This document shows positions 1 to 5,730 of a stretch of DNA of 10,529 nt, piece after piece; the first letter of the stretch is position 1, and every line of letters begins with the position of its first letter. The stretch comes from Thermoplasmata archaeon. GTDB lineage: Archaea; Thermoplasmatota; Thermoplasmata; Thermoplasmatales; Thermoplasmataceae. The translations under genes were made by a program, and so were the position numbers. The DNA is taken from positions 1 through 10,529 of the forward strand of contig JAJZOT010000026.1 in NCBI GenBank assembly GCA_021847855.1, read 5' to 3'. A model generated the notes under the pieces. That model was not told the DNA's origin. It ran no database searches and saw only the letters and a program-made list of their open reading frames with translations.

Positions 1-506
1 TTCTTTCCAAGGCTTCAGAGAATTCCAGGAAAATCGTCAATGAAGTAATGTTCAACAGGCAGAAAATGGAGGAAAATATGATAAAGGATCTGGAGTATGC
101 ATACAGATACCTGTTTCAGGAGTGCAAAACAACCAAGAAGGGAGTAGTCGGATTCTGCCTCGGCGGAGGACTGGCATTCCAGCTCTCAACACAGGCTGAA
201 TTTGACGCTTCGATAATCTTTTATGGGGCCAATCCCAGGAAAATAGACGATCTGGCAAATATAAAGGGGCACGTCCTCGGACTATATGCCGGTGAGGATG
301 GTTCAATAAACGGCGGCCTTCCAGATCTGCTTAAGAACGTCGTAAAGCACAAGGTGGACTTTGAAATGAAAATATACCCCGGAACTTTCCACGCATTCTT
401 CAACCATACGGGAATGAGCTACAACGAGCCGGCCGGCAGAGACGCATGGGATCGGATGAACGCTTTCTTTGCTAAACATCTTGGTGATCACAATGGCGGA
501 AACTGA
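1..506 (+). CDS. Dienelactone hydrolase family protein (C-terminal part, 5' end outside window)
   Basis: The reading frame is open from base 3 to a TGA at 504-506, giving 167 residues, so the true start lies upstream. An ATG at 48 exists, but the frame stays open before it and a start there would cut into the alpha/beta-hydrolase fold. The family's triad is visible: the nucleophile Cys in GFCLGGG (Cys codon 156-158), the Asp in YAGEDGS (codon 297-299) and the His in TFHAFF (codon 390-392). The order and spacing match dienelactone hydrolases, which have a Cys rather than Ser nucleophile. These enzymes are soluble and open lactone or ester bonds; the classic substrate is carboxymethylenebutenolide. 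No chlorocatechol or other aromatic degradation genes are nearby, so the real substrate is unknown and a general esterase role is as likely. Roughly the N-terminal third of the usual 230-250 residues is missing. Confidence 0.88.
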   Translation, partial: LSKASENSRKIVNEVMFNRQKMEENMIKDLEYAYRYLFQECKTTKKGVVGFCLGGGLAFQLSTQAEFDASIIFYGANPRKIDDLANIKGHVLGLYAGEDGSINGGLPDLLKNVVKHKVDFEMKIYPGTFHAFFNHTGMSYNEPAGRDAWDRMNAFFAKHLGDHNGGN

Positions 507-621
507 TGAGGAAGGGCTCCTTGACGGATGCTTTTTCACCTGGGTGCAGGTGACGGAACATTACAGCAGGAAGGGAGAAATAGACTCAAAAACAAAGAAT
601 TTCAGAAGAGAAAGACAATAA
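493..621 (+). CDS. Possible small ORF (42 aa) overlapping the end of the hydrolase gene
   Basis: An ATG at 493 lies inside the last codons of the hydrolase gene in another frame and runs 42 codons to TAA at 619-621. The overlap is 14 bases. GGTGATC at 483-489 matches the 3' half of the consensus archaeal Shine-Dalgarno sequence, with 6 bases between GGTG and the ATG, so coupled translation is possible. The peptide is charged (start MAETDEEGLLDG, end NFRRERQ), has one Cys and no membrane segment or recognisable motif. Chance could explain both the ORF and the ribosome-binding match, so this is a candidate only. Confidence 0.3.
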   Translation: MAETDEEGLLDGCFFTWVQVTEHYSRKGEIDSKTKNFRRERQ

Positions 622-651
622 CCACTTCCAAGACTTTATTCCATTTCATTA

Positions 652-667
652 GTCGTATTTTGACGAC
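652..667. repeat. Short inverted repeat (possible operator)
   Basis: GTCGT (652-656) and ACGAC (663-667) are perfect complements separated by six bases (ATTTTG). The repeat is about 55 bases before the TATA box of the beta-helix gene. No T-run follows it, so it does not look like a terminator. A regulator-binding site is possible, but a 5-base arm can easily arise by chance. Confidence 0.2.
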
Positions 668-721
668 AATTACCTGAGATTTGTGTCATCAACGGAATAA
701 GGTATTACTGCTTCATTAAAA

Positions 722-729
722 CTTAAATA
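722..729 (+). promoter_or_regulatory. TATA box of the beta-helix protein gene
   Basis: CTTAAATA, preceded by an A-rich stretch that could be the TFB-recognition element, lies 22-29 bases before the ATG at 751. This is the distance expected if transcription starts at or very near the start codon, so the mRNA is probably leaderless. No Shine-Dalgarno sequence is present before the ATG, which agrees. Confidence 0.6.
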
Positions 730-750
730 CTTACATCAGTTAAATTCTAT

Positions 751-2109
751 ATGTCTAATAGAAAACTGGTTCTTACAGCCATTATTGTGGTTTCCATAAC
801 CGTGCTGGCCTCAACCCTCTTCTTCGGAATGTCGGCACAACCAGTGTACAAGACAGGATCAACAACATCTCCCATGATTATTTCAACAAATGGTGTATTT
901 AAACATGATACTCAGAAGCCGTTAAGTCAGGCATACGGAAACACATATTATGTGTCAATGAACGGGAATAATGGAAACTCTGGAAAGACCCCGTCCAGAG
1001 CTTTTCAAAATATTTCTTATGCGCTGTCTGTGGTACCGTCCGGTTCCAGGGTGATAATTGAGCCCGGAATTTATGTGTTCCATCAGCCGCTTATAATCAA
1101 CAAATCGGTATTCCTTGTATCCAGCAGCGGGAAATACTGGAACAGTCATGTCTATTTTGAGGCGATAAAAAACCAGATGAATCTCAATGGGCGTACATCG
1201 TCAGTCTTCCAGTTGGGGGGTTCACCGAATCCAAATAGTAATGCAGGTACGTTCGTAACAAATGTAACTATTAAGGGCTTTAACTTCGAAGGTGCTGGAA
1301 TAGAGGTTCGGGGAACAGGCGCCGGTTACGTCACAATAGCACAGAATAGTTTCAGAAACCTATACACAGAAGCTGTCGGGTATCATGGAAATCCTGTTGG
1401 ATATCCATCGCCTTTTCCCGCAGATAATTTTGTTAATATAACTGGAAACCTGATATCAAACGTTTCTGGATATCCCAACTCAGGTATGTGGCTCGGGAAC
1501 CTCCAGAACAGCTCCATAATGTATAACACCATCGAGAATACCGGTTATGCAGGTATTATTATGACAGGAACACCGGCAGGTTCATTTCCGGCTTTCGAGG
1601 CCAATAATTACATCGTAGGAAATACAGTGATGAATGTTCCTCAACAGGGCATTCAAATAGCATTCGGTAGCAACGTAATGATATTGGGGAACACAATAAC
1701 TAATGCGGGGTCGGGTGGAAGCACGGTGGGCAAAGATGCAGCAATTTCATTGTACAACCCGGATCAAACAGGCATAGTAATGGAATACAATATCCTGGCA
1801 AACAGTTTCGAAGGTCTTGGTGTTTCCCAGCAGGGTACATCCTTTTCCTCTAATCCATTGGGCTCAGGAATAGTATTCACACATAATGATATAATAGGAA
1901 ATACCATCGGGGTGTACAACAATGCAGGTTCAGGAACACTTAAAGCCGGTGATAACTGGTGGGGTCCACACGCTCATCCAACGAATAATGGATCCAACGG
2001 ATACGCTGGTTTGGTCAGCATTGAACCCATTTCTCAACATCCATTCAACCCATTTGAGTCTTGGGAGCTCTACAAAACGGATGTTCGGTTGGAGAATCAC
2101 ATGATTTGA
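751..2109 (+). CDS. Exported right-handed parallel beta-helix protein
   Basis: The 452-residue product starts with a basic tip (SNRK) and a hydrophobic segment at about residues 6-28, an export signal or N-terminal anchor. From about residue 66, YYVSMNGNNGNSG followed by a Phe-Gln-Asn-Ile-Ser stretch resembles the conserved opening of pectate-lyase-like and DUF1565 beta-helix domains. Residues 160-385 carry repeated short strands with Asn ladders (NVTIKGFNFEGAGIEV, SSIMYNTIENTGYAGI, NVMILGNTITNAGS), typical of PbH1/NosD-like coils. The helix is closed by DNWWGPH at 401-407, a common end motif of these proteins. No acidic catalytic cluster can be assigned, so polysaccharide binding or cleavage is only a possibility. 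I see no cysteine and no C-terminal anchor; about seven N-glycosylation sequons are present. It has its own promoter and converges on thrC with a 42-base gap. Confidence 0.85.
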   Translation: MSNRKLVLTAIIVVSITVLASTLFFGMSAQPVYKTGSTTSPMIISTNGVFKHDTQKPLSQAYGNTYYVSMNGNNGNSGKTPSRAFQNISYALSVVPSGSRVIIEPGIYVFHQPLIINKSVFLVSSSGKYWNSHVYFEAIKNQMNLNGRTSSVFQLGGSPNPNSNAGTFVTNVTIKGFNFEGAGIEVRGTGAGYVTIAQNSFRNLYTEAVGYHGNPVGYPSPFPADNFVNITGNLISNVSGYPNSGMWLGNLQNSSIMYNTIENTGYAGIIMTGTPAGSFPAFEANNYIVGNTVMNVPQQGIQIAFGSNVMILGNTITNAGSGGSTVGKDAAISLYNPDQTGIVMEYNILANSFEGLGVSQQGTSFSSNPLGSGIVFTHNDIIGNTIGVYNNAGSGTLKAGDNWWGPHAHPTNNGSNGYAGLVSIEPISQHPFNPFESWELYKTDVRLENHMI

Positions 2110-2151
2110 TCCAACCACTTTACCTTTCATAAACGCGGATTGTGAAAATAT

Positions 2152-3378
2152 CTATAGTCGATGAGCCACAGATGATGGTATCTCGAGACCGCTGGATGAC
2201 AGGAAACTGGATAGTTCAATATCGGAATCCATTGCGGAAATAGAATCTATATCCTTCAGGATGTGCCCTGTTATTATAGAAACGACTGAATCTGTCCTGT
2301 CAATGATCCCTTCGTCTACAAGCTTCCTGATCCCTGCCACAGAGGCGGCTGAAGCTGGTTCACAGCCAATACCTACAGAATCAATTTTCCTTTTTGCCTC
2401 CATGATCTCGCTGTCTGAAACCGCCATCACAATGCCGTTTGTGGATCGTATGCTCTTAAGAGCTTTTTCCCAGTTCACCGGATTACCTATTCTTATGGCG
2501 GATGCAATCGTGTTAGCCCTGACAGGGACCAAGTTTTCAGTTTTTCCGGACCATAGGTTATAAAACGGGCTTGCCCCCTCTGCCTGCACAGAAACAATCC
2601 TCGGCACTTTGTCAATTACCCCCATCTCCTTCAGTTCCATGAGCCCTTTTCCTATCGCTGTGGTGTTTCCAAGGTTTCCCGCAGGAAGAGATATGAAATC
2701 AATATCCGGATTCTTCTCTATTATCTCGAAGGCAATGGTTTTCTGCCCCTCTATTCTCCATGGATTCAGGGAATTGAGGAGGTAGTATTCGTGGTTTTTC
2801 TCGATGATGGCTTCTAATTGCGACATGGCAGAGTCGAAATCTCCGGAAACACTGATTATTTTAGCTCCGTAGGCTATTGCCTGTGCAAGTTTCGCTCGAG
2901 ACACGTTCTTTTTTGGTATGAGCACATAGCTGTCTATGCCTGCAATTGAGCTATATGAGGCTGCAGAGGCAGAAGTATTACCTGTGGAAGCACAAATCGT
3001 AGCCTTGACTCCGAGTCTCAAAGCCTCGGAAACAGCAAGGGTCATCCCCCTGTCCTTGAAGCTTCCTGTTGGATTCTCTCCCTCGTGTTTCATGGATATG
3101 TTATCAACGCCAGTCCATTCACTCACTTTCCTATGTGAGTAATTATGGGTGCTGCCCTCTCCTCTTGAGATTATGAATTCATCAGGAACTGAAGGATGAA
3201 TAATCTTCTTGTACCTCCAGACGCCAGAAATTTCTGGATCGAACCAAGCATCTCCAAGTTTGTGCCGTACTTCCAGTATTCCATTGCAACTGTCACACCG
3301 GTATTTCTTTCTGTTTATGGTGTACTCTTTTCCGCATCTGAAGCATTTCAGGAATGATTCCGACATATCCGATTTCAT
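2152..3378 (-). CDS. thrC: Threonine synthase
   Basis: Catalyses the last step of threonine synthesis: O-phospho-L-homoserine plus water gives L-threonine and phosphate, with pyridoxal phosphate as cofactor, in the cytoplasm. From the ATG at 3378 the protein has 408 residues, normal for archaeal ThrC. It opens with a small zinc ribbon (CFRC and CDSC, Cys 12, 15, 28 and 31), seen in many archaeal ThrC proteins. The cofactor lysine lies in ENPTGSFKDRGM (Lys 108, codon 3055-3057). ASTGNTSASAASY and PAGNLGNTTAIGKG are the glycine/serine-rich cofactor and phosphate-binding loops of the fold-type II family. The frame also allows a TTG start at 3396, adding six residues; I prefer the ATG because neither has a clear ribosome-binding site or TATA box. 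It lies downstream of thrB on the same strand and is probably cotranscribed, although the 107-base gap contains a T-run. Confidence 0.95.
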   Translation of the reverse strand: MKSDMSESFLKCFRCGKEYTINRKKYRCDSCNGILEVRHKLGDAWFDPEISGVWRYKKIIHPSVPDEFIISRGEGSTHNYSHRKVSEWTGVDNISMKHEGENPTGSFKDRGMTLAVSEALRLGVKATICASTGNTSASAASYSSIAGIDSYVLIPKKNVSRAKLAQAIAYGAKIISVSGDFDSAMSQLEAIIEKNHEYYLLNSLNPWRIEGQKTIAFEIIEKNPDIDFISLPAGNLGNTTAIGKGLMELKEMGVIDKVPRIVSVQAEGASPFYNLWSGKTENLVPVRANTIASAIRIGNPVNWEKALKSIRSTNGIVMAVSDSEIMEAKRKIDSVGIGCEPASAASVAGIRKLVDEGIIDRTDSVVSIITGHILKDIDSISAMDSDIELSSFLSSSGLEIPSSVAHRL

Positions 3379-3485
3379 ATTAATGCCTGGTCCCAAGATT
3401 GCAGTATCGTGAGGTTACGCTATCCTGCCTCAACTGTATCGCCAGCAAGTACAAATTATGTTCTGAACGAATCTCGGGAAAAATG
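3379..3485 (-). other. Spacer between thrB and thrC
   Basis: The 107 bases between the two threonine genes hold no convincing ORF. Read on the minus strand, a T5 run (complement of AAAAA at 3478-3482) follows just after the thrB stop. It may cause partial transcription termination. An AT-rich stretch around 3452-3462 could be a weak promoter for thrC, but no good TATA box sits at the distance seen for other genes here. Confidence 0.3.
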
Positions 3486-4415
3486 TCACTCCTCATACAT
3501 GGTCACGCCTCTGGCTATACCGCACCGCACGAAATCGACATCAATACCGCGCTGTTTCATCAGTGGCTTCACCCTCAGCTTAATGTTCTCCACGTTGGTC
3601 TCCTGGTCCATGAGAAGTATTATGCTTGGTCCCGCACCACTTATTGACACGCCTATGGCATTTTCCTGAAGACAGAGATCCTTCACTTCTGGATAGAATG
3701 GGAACAGGGAAAGTCTGGAGGTTTCAACTATATTGTCATTCATCCCTTCCCTTAGAAGGTTCCTGTCACCATCTGTAAGACCAAGGACAAGCAGAGACAT
3801 CAATCTCGAATTGCTTATGACATTATCCATGTGAACCATTTCCGGTACCATGCTTCTGGCCAGTTTCGTCTTGCCGTGTATCTTGATCTTGGGAATAATG
3901 AGCATTACACCATCTGCCGAAGACGAGTTCAGAGAAAGAACCTTCATCGGACTCGTGGATTTAACGAAAACAACTCCGCCGAAAATGCTGGCGGCTACAT
4001 TGTCAGCATGCGGAGAACCGGAAGAAGCGCCTTCGCCGAGCATGGCGTAGTGTGTCAGCTTGTCCAGGCTGAGTCCGAGATCGAGGAGCCTGTTCGCTGC
4101 CACTACCGATCCTGCTGCCGAAGCTCCACTGCTTCCAAGGCCAAGTCCTTCAGGGACTCCTTTCTCAACGGAAATCGAGAATTTACCCTTTATGTCCAGA
4201 TCCTCAGCCATTTTCATGAAAGCATAACTGGCTGTGTTCTTCGAGGGATCGGTCTGGGCACCGTCATGAAACATGCTTATCTCCAATGGTCCTGAATTTT
4301 CCTGCATTCTTAGAGTGATCTTATCGTGAAATGCATCATGCGCTAGGGCCAGAGTATCAAACCCCGACCCGAGATTCGCTGATGATGAATATGATATCGC
4401 TGTTATTTTTTTCAA
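3486..4415 (-). CDS. thrB: Homoserine kinase (GHMP family)
   Basis: Phosphorylates L-homoserine with ATP to give O-phosphohomoserine, the substrate of the threonine synthase encoded next downstream. The 309-residue length is typical. SSSANLGSGFDTLALA at residues 10-25 is the first conserved GHMP motif. Pro 88 followed by GLGLGSSGASAAG at 90-102 is the ATP-phosphate loop. GVSISGAGPSIILL near residue 265 is the third motif. These signatures separate it from mevalonate and shikimate kinases, and the thrC neighbour settles the function. The start is a TTG at 4415: the frame has a TGA 13 codons upstream and no ATG or GTG in between, and the next residues match the usual N-terminus of the family. 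A TATA-like box at 4440-4447 suggests a leaderless transcript starting at or near this TTG. Confidence 0.95.
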   Translation of the reverse strand: MKKITAISYSSSANLGSGFDTLALAHDAFHDKITLRMQENSGPLEISMFHDGAQTDPSKNTASYAFMKMAEDLDIKGKFSISVEKGVPEGLGLGSSGASAAGSVVAANRLLDLGLSLDKLTHYAMLGEGASSGSPHADNVAASIFGGVVFVKSTSPMKVLSLNSSSADGVMLIIPKIKIHGKTKLARSMVPEMVHMDNVISNSRLMSLLVLGLTDGDRNLLREGMNDNIVETSRLSLFPFYPEVKDLCLQENAIGVSISGAGPSIILLMDQETNVENIKLRVKPLMKQRGIDVDFVRCGIARGVTMYEE

Positions 4416-4439
4416 ATGGGCATTGCATTGACTTTGTTC

Positions 4440-4447
4440 AATAAAAA
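4440..4447 (-). promoter_or_regulatory. TATA-like box of thrB (thrBC unit)
   Basis: Read on the minus strand, TTTTTATT lies 25-32 bases before the TTG start of thrB. The spacing fits a leaderless or nearly leaderless mRNA and supports the TTG as start. The match to the TATA consensus is moderate. Confidence 0.45.
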
Positions 4448-4539
4448 CCTTTCATGCCATGAGGCTTAAAATTGATACAAAATTACCATAAATTGCGACA
4501 TATTTCATCCAAGAGGATTAATTTTACATTGTAATATTG

Positions 4540-4680
4540 TTGGGGAACCCATTCCGCTGGACTTTTAGCATGTTTGCAGAAAGCGACAATTCTCGAGCCA
4601 ACTTCTCCGGATTACCATCTGGACTAGATCCCTCGGCGCACCGAGACCATTATTTCGGCAAATTTAAATTAATTCCGTAA
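4540..4680 (+). other. GC-rich intergenic island with a 46-codon ORF; small RNA, small gene or gene remnant
   Basis: Bases 4541-4660 are about 52% G+C (62 of 120 by hand count), while the 100 bases to the left are about 27% and the 30 to the right about 23%. A frame from TTG 4540 (or ATG 4570, 36 codons) runs to TAA at 4678-4680; the peptide includes NFSGLPSGLDPSAHRDHYFG and has no motif I know. Two small hairpins lie inside: TGGG/CCCA at 4541-4551 with a GAA loop, and CTCGG/CCGAG at 4632-4645 with a CGCA loop. There is no clear ribosome-binding site, and the 3' end overlaps the TATA box of the next gene, which argues against a real coding gene. A small RNA or a decayed gene fragment would also fit. 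Confidence 0.25.
4663..4670 (+). promoter_or_regulatory. TATA box of the acetyltransferase gene
   Basis: TTTAAATT lies 23-30 bases before the TTG at 4693, the expected distance for a leaderless transcript starting at the TTG. No Shine-Dalgarno sequence lies before the TTG. This box is the main reason to accept the TTG as start. Confidence 0.6.
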
Positions 4681-4692
4681 ATGCTATAGCAG

Positions 4693-5217
4693 TTGACAGA
4701 GAACGGTTATGCAAGGCCTGCTGAAATAAGCACAAGAATAGCTACAACTGCAGATTCTGATGCTATTGCAGAAATCTACAATCAGGGAATTGAAGACAGG
4801 ACTGCTACATTCGAGACCACCCTCAGGACAGGAGACGACATCAGGGGATGGTTTGATTACAGTCTCCCCATTGTCGTAGCAGAGCTTGACGGGAACATAT
4901 TGGCGTTTGCCGGAACTTTTCCTTACAGTTCCCGCAAAAGCTATTCCGGCATAGTGGAATTCTCTGTGTATGTGAAACGTGAAATGAGGGGGAAGGGTGC
5001 GGGCAAGGCTGCAATGAAACTATTGATCGAAGAATGCAGAGCATCCGGCATCTGGAAACTTGTTTCAAGAGTGTTTATTGAGAATGAATCAAGCAGGTCA
5101 CTGTTAAGATCTTTGGGATTCCGCGAAGTCGGGATATATGAAAAACACGGAAAACTGGATGGAAAATGGAAAGACACGGTTATAGTTGAATATCTGATTC
5201 GAGAAAACCTGGTCTGA
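4693..5217 (+). CDS. GNAT-family N-acetyltransferase (phosphinothricin acetyltransferase-like)
   Basis: The 174-residue protein should transfer an acetyl group from acetyl-CoA to an amine of a small molecule or amino acid. It follows the GNAT fold in order: IRIATTADSDAIAEIYN-type first strand and helix (about 14-30); a central strand ending in VEFSVYVKREM; the acetyl-CoA pyrophosphate loop RGKGAG at 99-104; and near the C-terminus ENESSRSLLRSLGFREVG at 130-147. The end, with GKW and Asp 161, is characteristic of the subgroup annotated as phosphinothricin or methionine-sulfone acetyltransferases (COG1247 type). The true substrate is unknown; detoxification of methionine oxidation products or amino-acid analogues is the usual guess. 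The start is TTG at 4693, supported by the TATA box position; the ATG at 4681 is followed at once by a stop (ATG CTA TAG). It is divergent from thrB and appears to be a single-gene unit. Confidence 0.88.
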   Translation: MTENGYARPAEISTRIATTADSDAIAEIYNQGIEDRTATFETTLRTGDDIRGWFDYSLPIVVAELDGNILAFAGTFPYSSRKSYSGIVEFSVYVKREMRGKGAGKAAMKLLIEECRASGIWKLVSRVFIENESSRSLLRSLGFREVGIYEKHGKLDGKWKDTVIVEYLIRENLV

Positions 5218-5258
5218 ATCCACATTCATCAAATTAGCCGGCAATGTCGGAAATAATG

Positions 5259-5266
5259 TTTTATAT
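5259..5266 (+). promoter_or_regulatory. TATA box of the cysteine-rich mini-protein gene
   Basis: TTTTATAT is a strong TATA match. Transcription should start about 25-30 bases downstream, near 5286-5290, leaving a leader of roughly 12 bases before the ATG at 5301. Confidence 0.55.
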
Positions 5267-5289
5267 CGGTTTTCGTTTCAAATATTATA

Positions 5290-5295
5290 GAGGAT
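5290..5295 (+). promoter_or_regulatory. Shine-Dalgarno site of the cysteine-rich mini-protein gene
   Basis: GAGGAT with its GAGG core ends 7 bases before the ATG at 5301, a normal spacing. It would lie within the short predicted leader, unlike the leaderless genes around it, and it fixes the start. Confidence 0.5.
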
Positions 5296-5300
5296 AATCA

Positions 5301-5420
5301 ATGTGCTCTGAATGCATGCTTGAATCGTGCGAATGTCCCGGATGTTACTACTACAGGCACAACTCTGCATGCCCCGATTGTGGGCACACTATATTCCTGG
5401 ACTGCTGCCAGGGCTTCTGA
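5301..5420 (+). CDS. Cysteine-rich 39-residue mini-protein, probably zinc-binding
   Basis: An ATG at 5301 runs 39 codons to TGA at 5418-5420. Nine of 39 residues are Cys (positions 2, 5, 10, 12, 15, 24, 27, 35 and 36), with His at 20 and 29. They form CSEC, CECPGC, CPDCGH and a final CC, which looks like two or more knuckles of a zinc ribbon or a compact metal-binding fold; iron-sulfur binding is also possible. CPDCGHTIF resembles one half of a typical zinc ribbon. There is no signal peptide or membrane segment, so it should stay in the cytoplasm. Evidence that it is real: a strong TATA box at 5259-5266, a GAGG site 7 bases before the ATG, and a Cys density that chance would hardly give. It stands 83 bases after the acetyltransferase and seems to be transcribed alone. 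I do not recognise the family; its function is unknown. Confidence 0.68.
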   Translation: MCSECMLESCECPGCYYYRHNSACPDCGHTIFLDCCQGF

Positions 5421-5545
5421 AACTCTAATAGGCAAGATATCGCATTTGCACACGAAACGTTGAAAAGTTGTAAAATTGAATTATAGCCAGTACGGGTTCA
5501 GGTGCGTTATCATTGGAAATAGTTACGGCATAAAACATCATACCG

Positions 5546-5553
5546 CTTATAAG
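5546..5553 (+). promoter_or_regulatory. Orphan TATA-like site
   Basis: CTTATAAG, a perfect palindrome close to the TATA consensus, lies before ATGs at 5565 and 5570. Both start only tiny frames (ATG GTA TGA; and seven codons ending in TGA at 5591-5593). It could drive a small RNA or be what remains of the promoter of a lost gene. The sequence gives no downstream product. Confidence 0.25.
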
Positions 5554-5573
5554 TCTCAAAATTTATGGTATGA

Positions 5574-5651
5574 CAACAGCAAACCTCGAATGAGTTAATT
5601 TCAACGGTTGAGCACGCGATTAAGAAGTTCATGCAGAGAATACCCAGATGA
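5574..5651 (+). pseudogene. Possible remnant of a small gene (start-less 25-codon stretch)
   Basis: Directly after ATG GTA TGA (5565-5573) the same frame is open for 25 codons to TGA at 5649-5651. It encodes a protein-like amphipathic helix (ELISTVEHAIKKFMQRIPR at its end). One changed base in the early TGA would join it to the ATG, and the orphan TATA-like site lies upstream. This could be a small gene broken by a nonsense mutation, or chance. Confidence 0.15.
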
Positions 5652-5703
5652 TAGAATAGAATCATGGTGTAGTCTAGAATTATACGCCATCACGGCCTAG
5701 AAG

Positions 5704-5711
5704 TTTTATAT
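5704..5711 (+). promoter_or_regulatory. TATA box of the sedolisin-family peptidase gene
   Basis: TTTTATAT lies 20-27 bases before the ATG at 5731. Transcription would then begin at or just before that ATG (leaderless). The box overlaps the in-frame upstream ATG at 5710, so that ATG would not be part of the mRNA. Confidence 0.55.
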
Positions 5712-5730
5712 GTATAATGGGTTTGTGGTT

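Larger units (their letters stand above)
5421..5703. other. Intergenic region with no convincing gene
   Basis: About 283 bases between the mini-protein and the peptidase promoter. It contains only short frames: a TTG-started 40-codon frame (5476-5598), a 26-residue start-less stretch (5574-5651), and a TATA-like octamer at 5546-5553. I see no structured RNA, attachment site or mobile element. It may hold a decayed small gene. Confidence 0.4.

Noticed and set aside
3379..3396. TTG start for threonine synthase at 3396
   Set aside because: Neither a TATA box nor a ribosome site supports it over the ATG at 3378; the extra six residues lie before the zinc ribbon and add nothing recognisable. Not excluded.
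3831..4295. Long plus-strand frame (154 codons) opposite thrB
   Set aside because: It lies wholly antisense to a well-supported homoserine kinase gene, has no promoter or ribosome site, and its peptide shows no protein-like pattern.
4541..4660. Possible tRNA in the GC-rich intergenic island
   Set aside because: No T-arm GGTTCRA sequence, no acceptor stem pairing between the ends and no consistent cloverleaf on either strand.
5476..5598. TTG-started frame of 40 codons before the peptidase gene
   Set aside because: No TATA box or Shine-Dalgarno site at a useful distance, and the peptide composition looks random.
5608..5700. TTG-started frame of 30 codons ending just before the peptidase promoter
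   Set aside because: No start signals, Arg/Ser-rich random-looking peptide, very short.
5710..5730. Seven-residue N-terminal extension of the peptidase from ATG 5710
   Set aside because: The ATG is part of the TATA box; the ATG at 5731 fits the promoter distance and gives a standard signal peptide.
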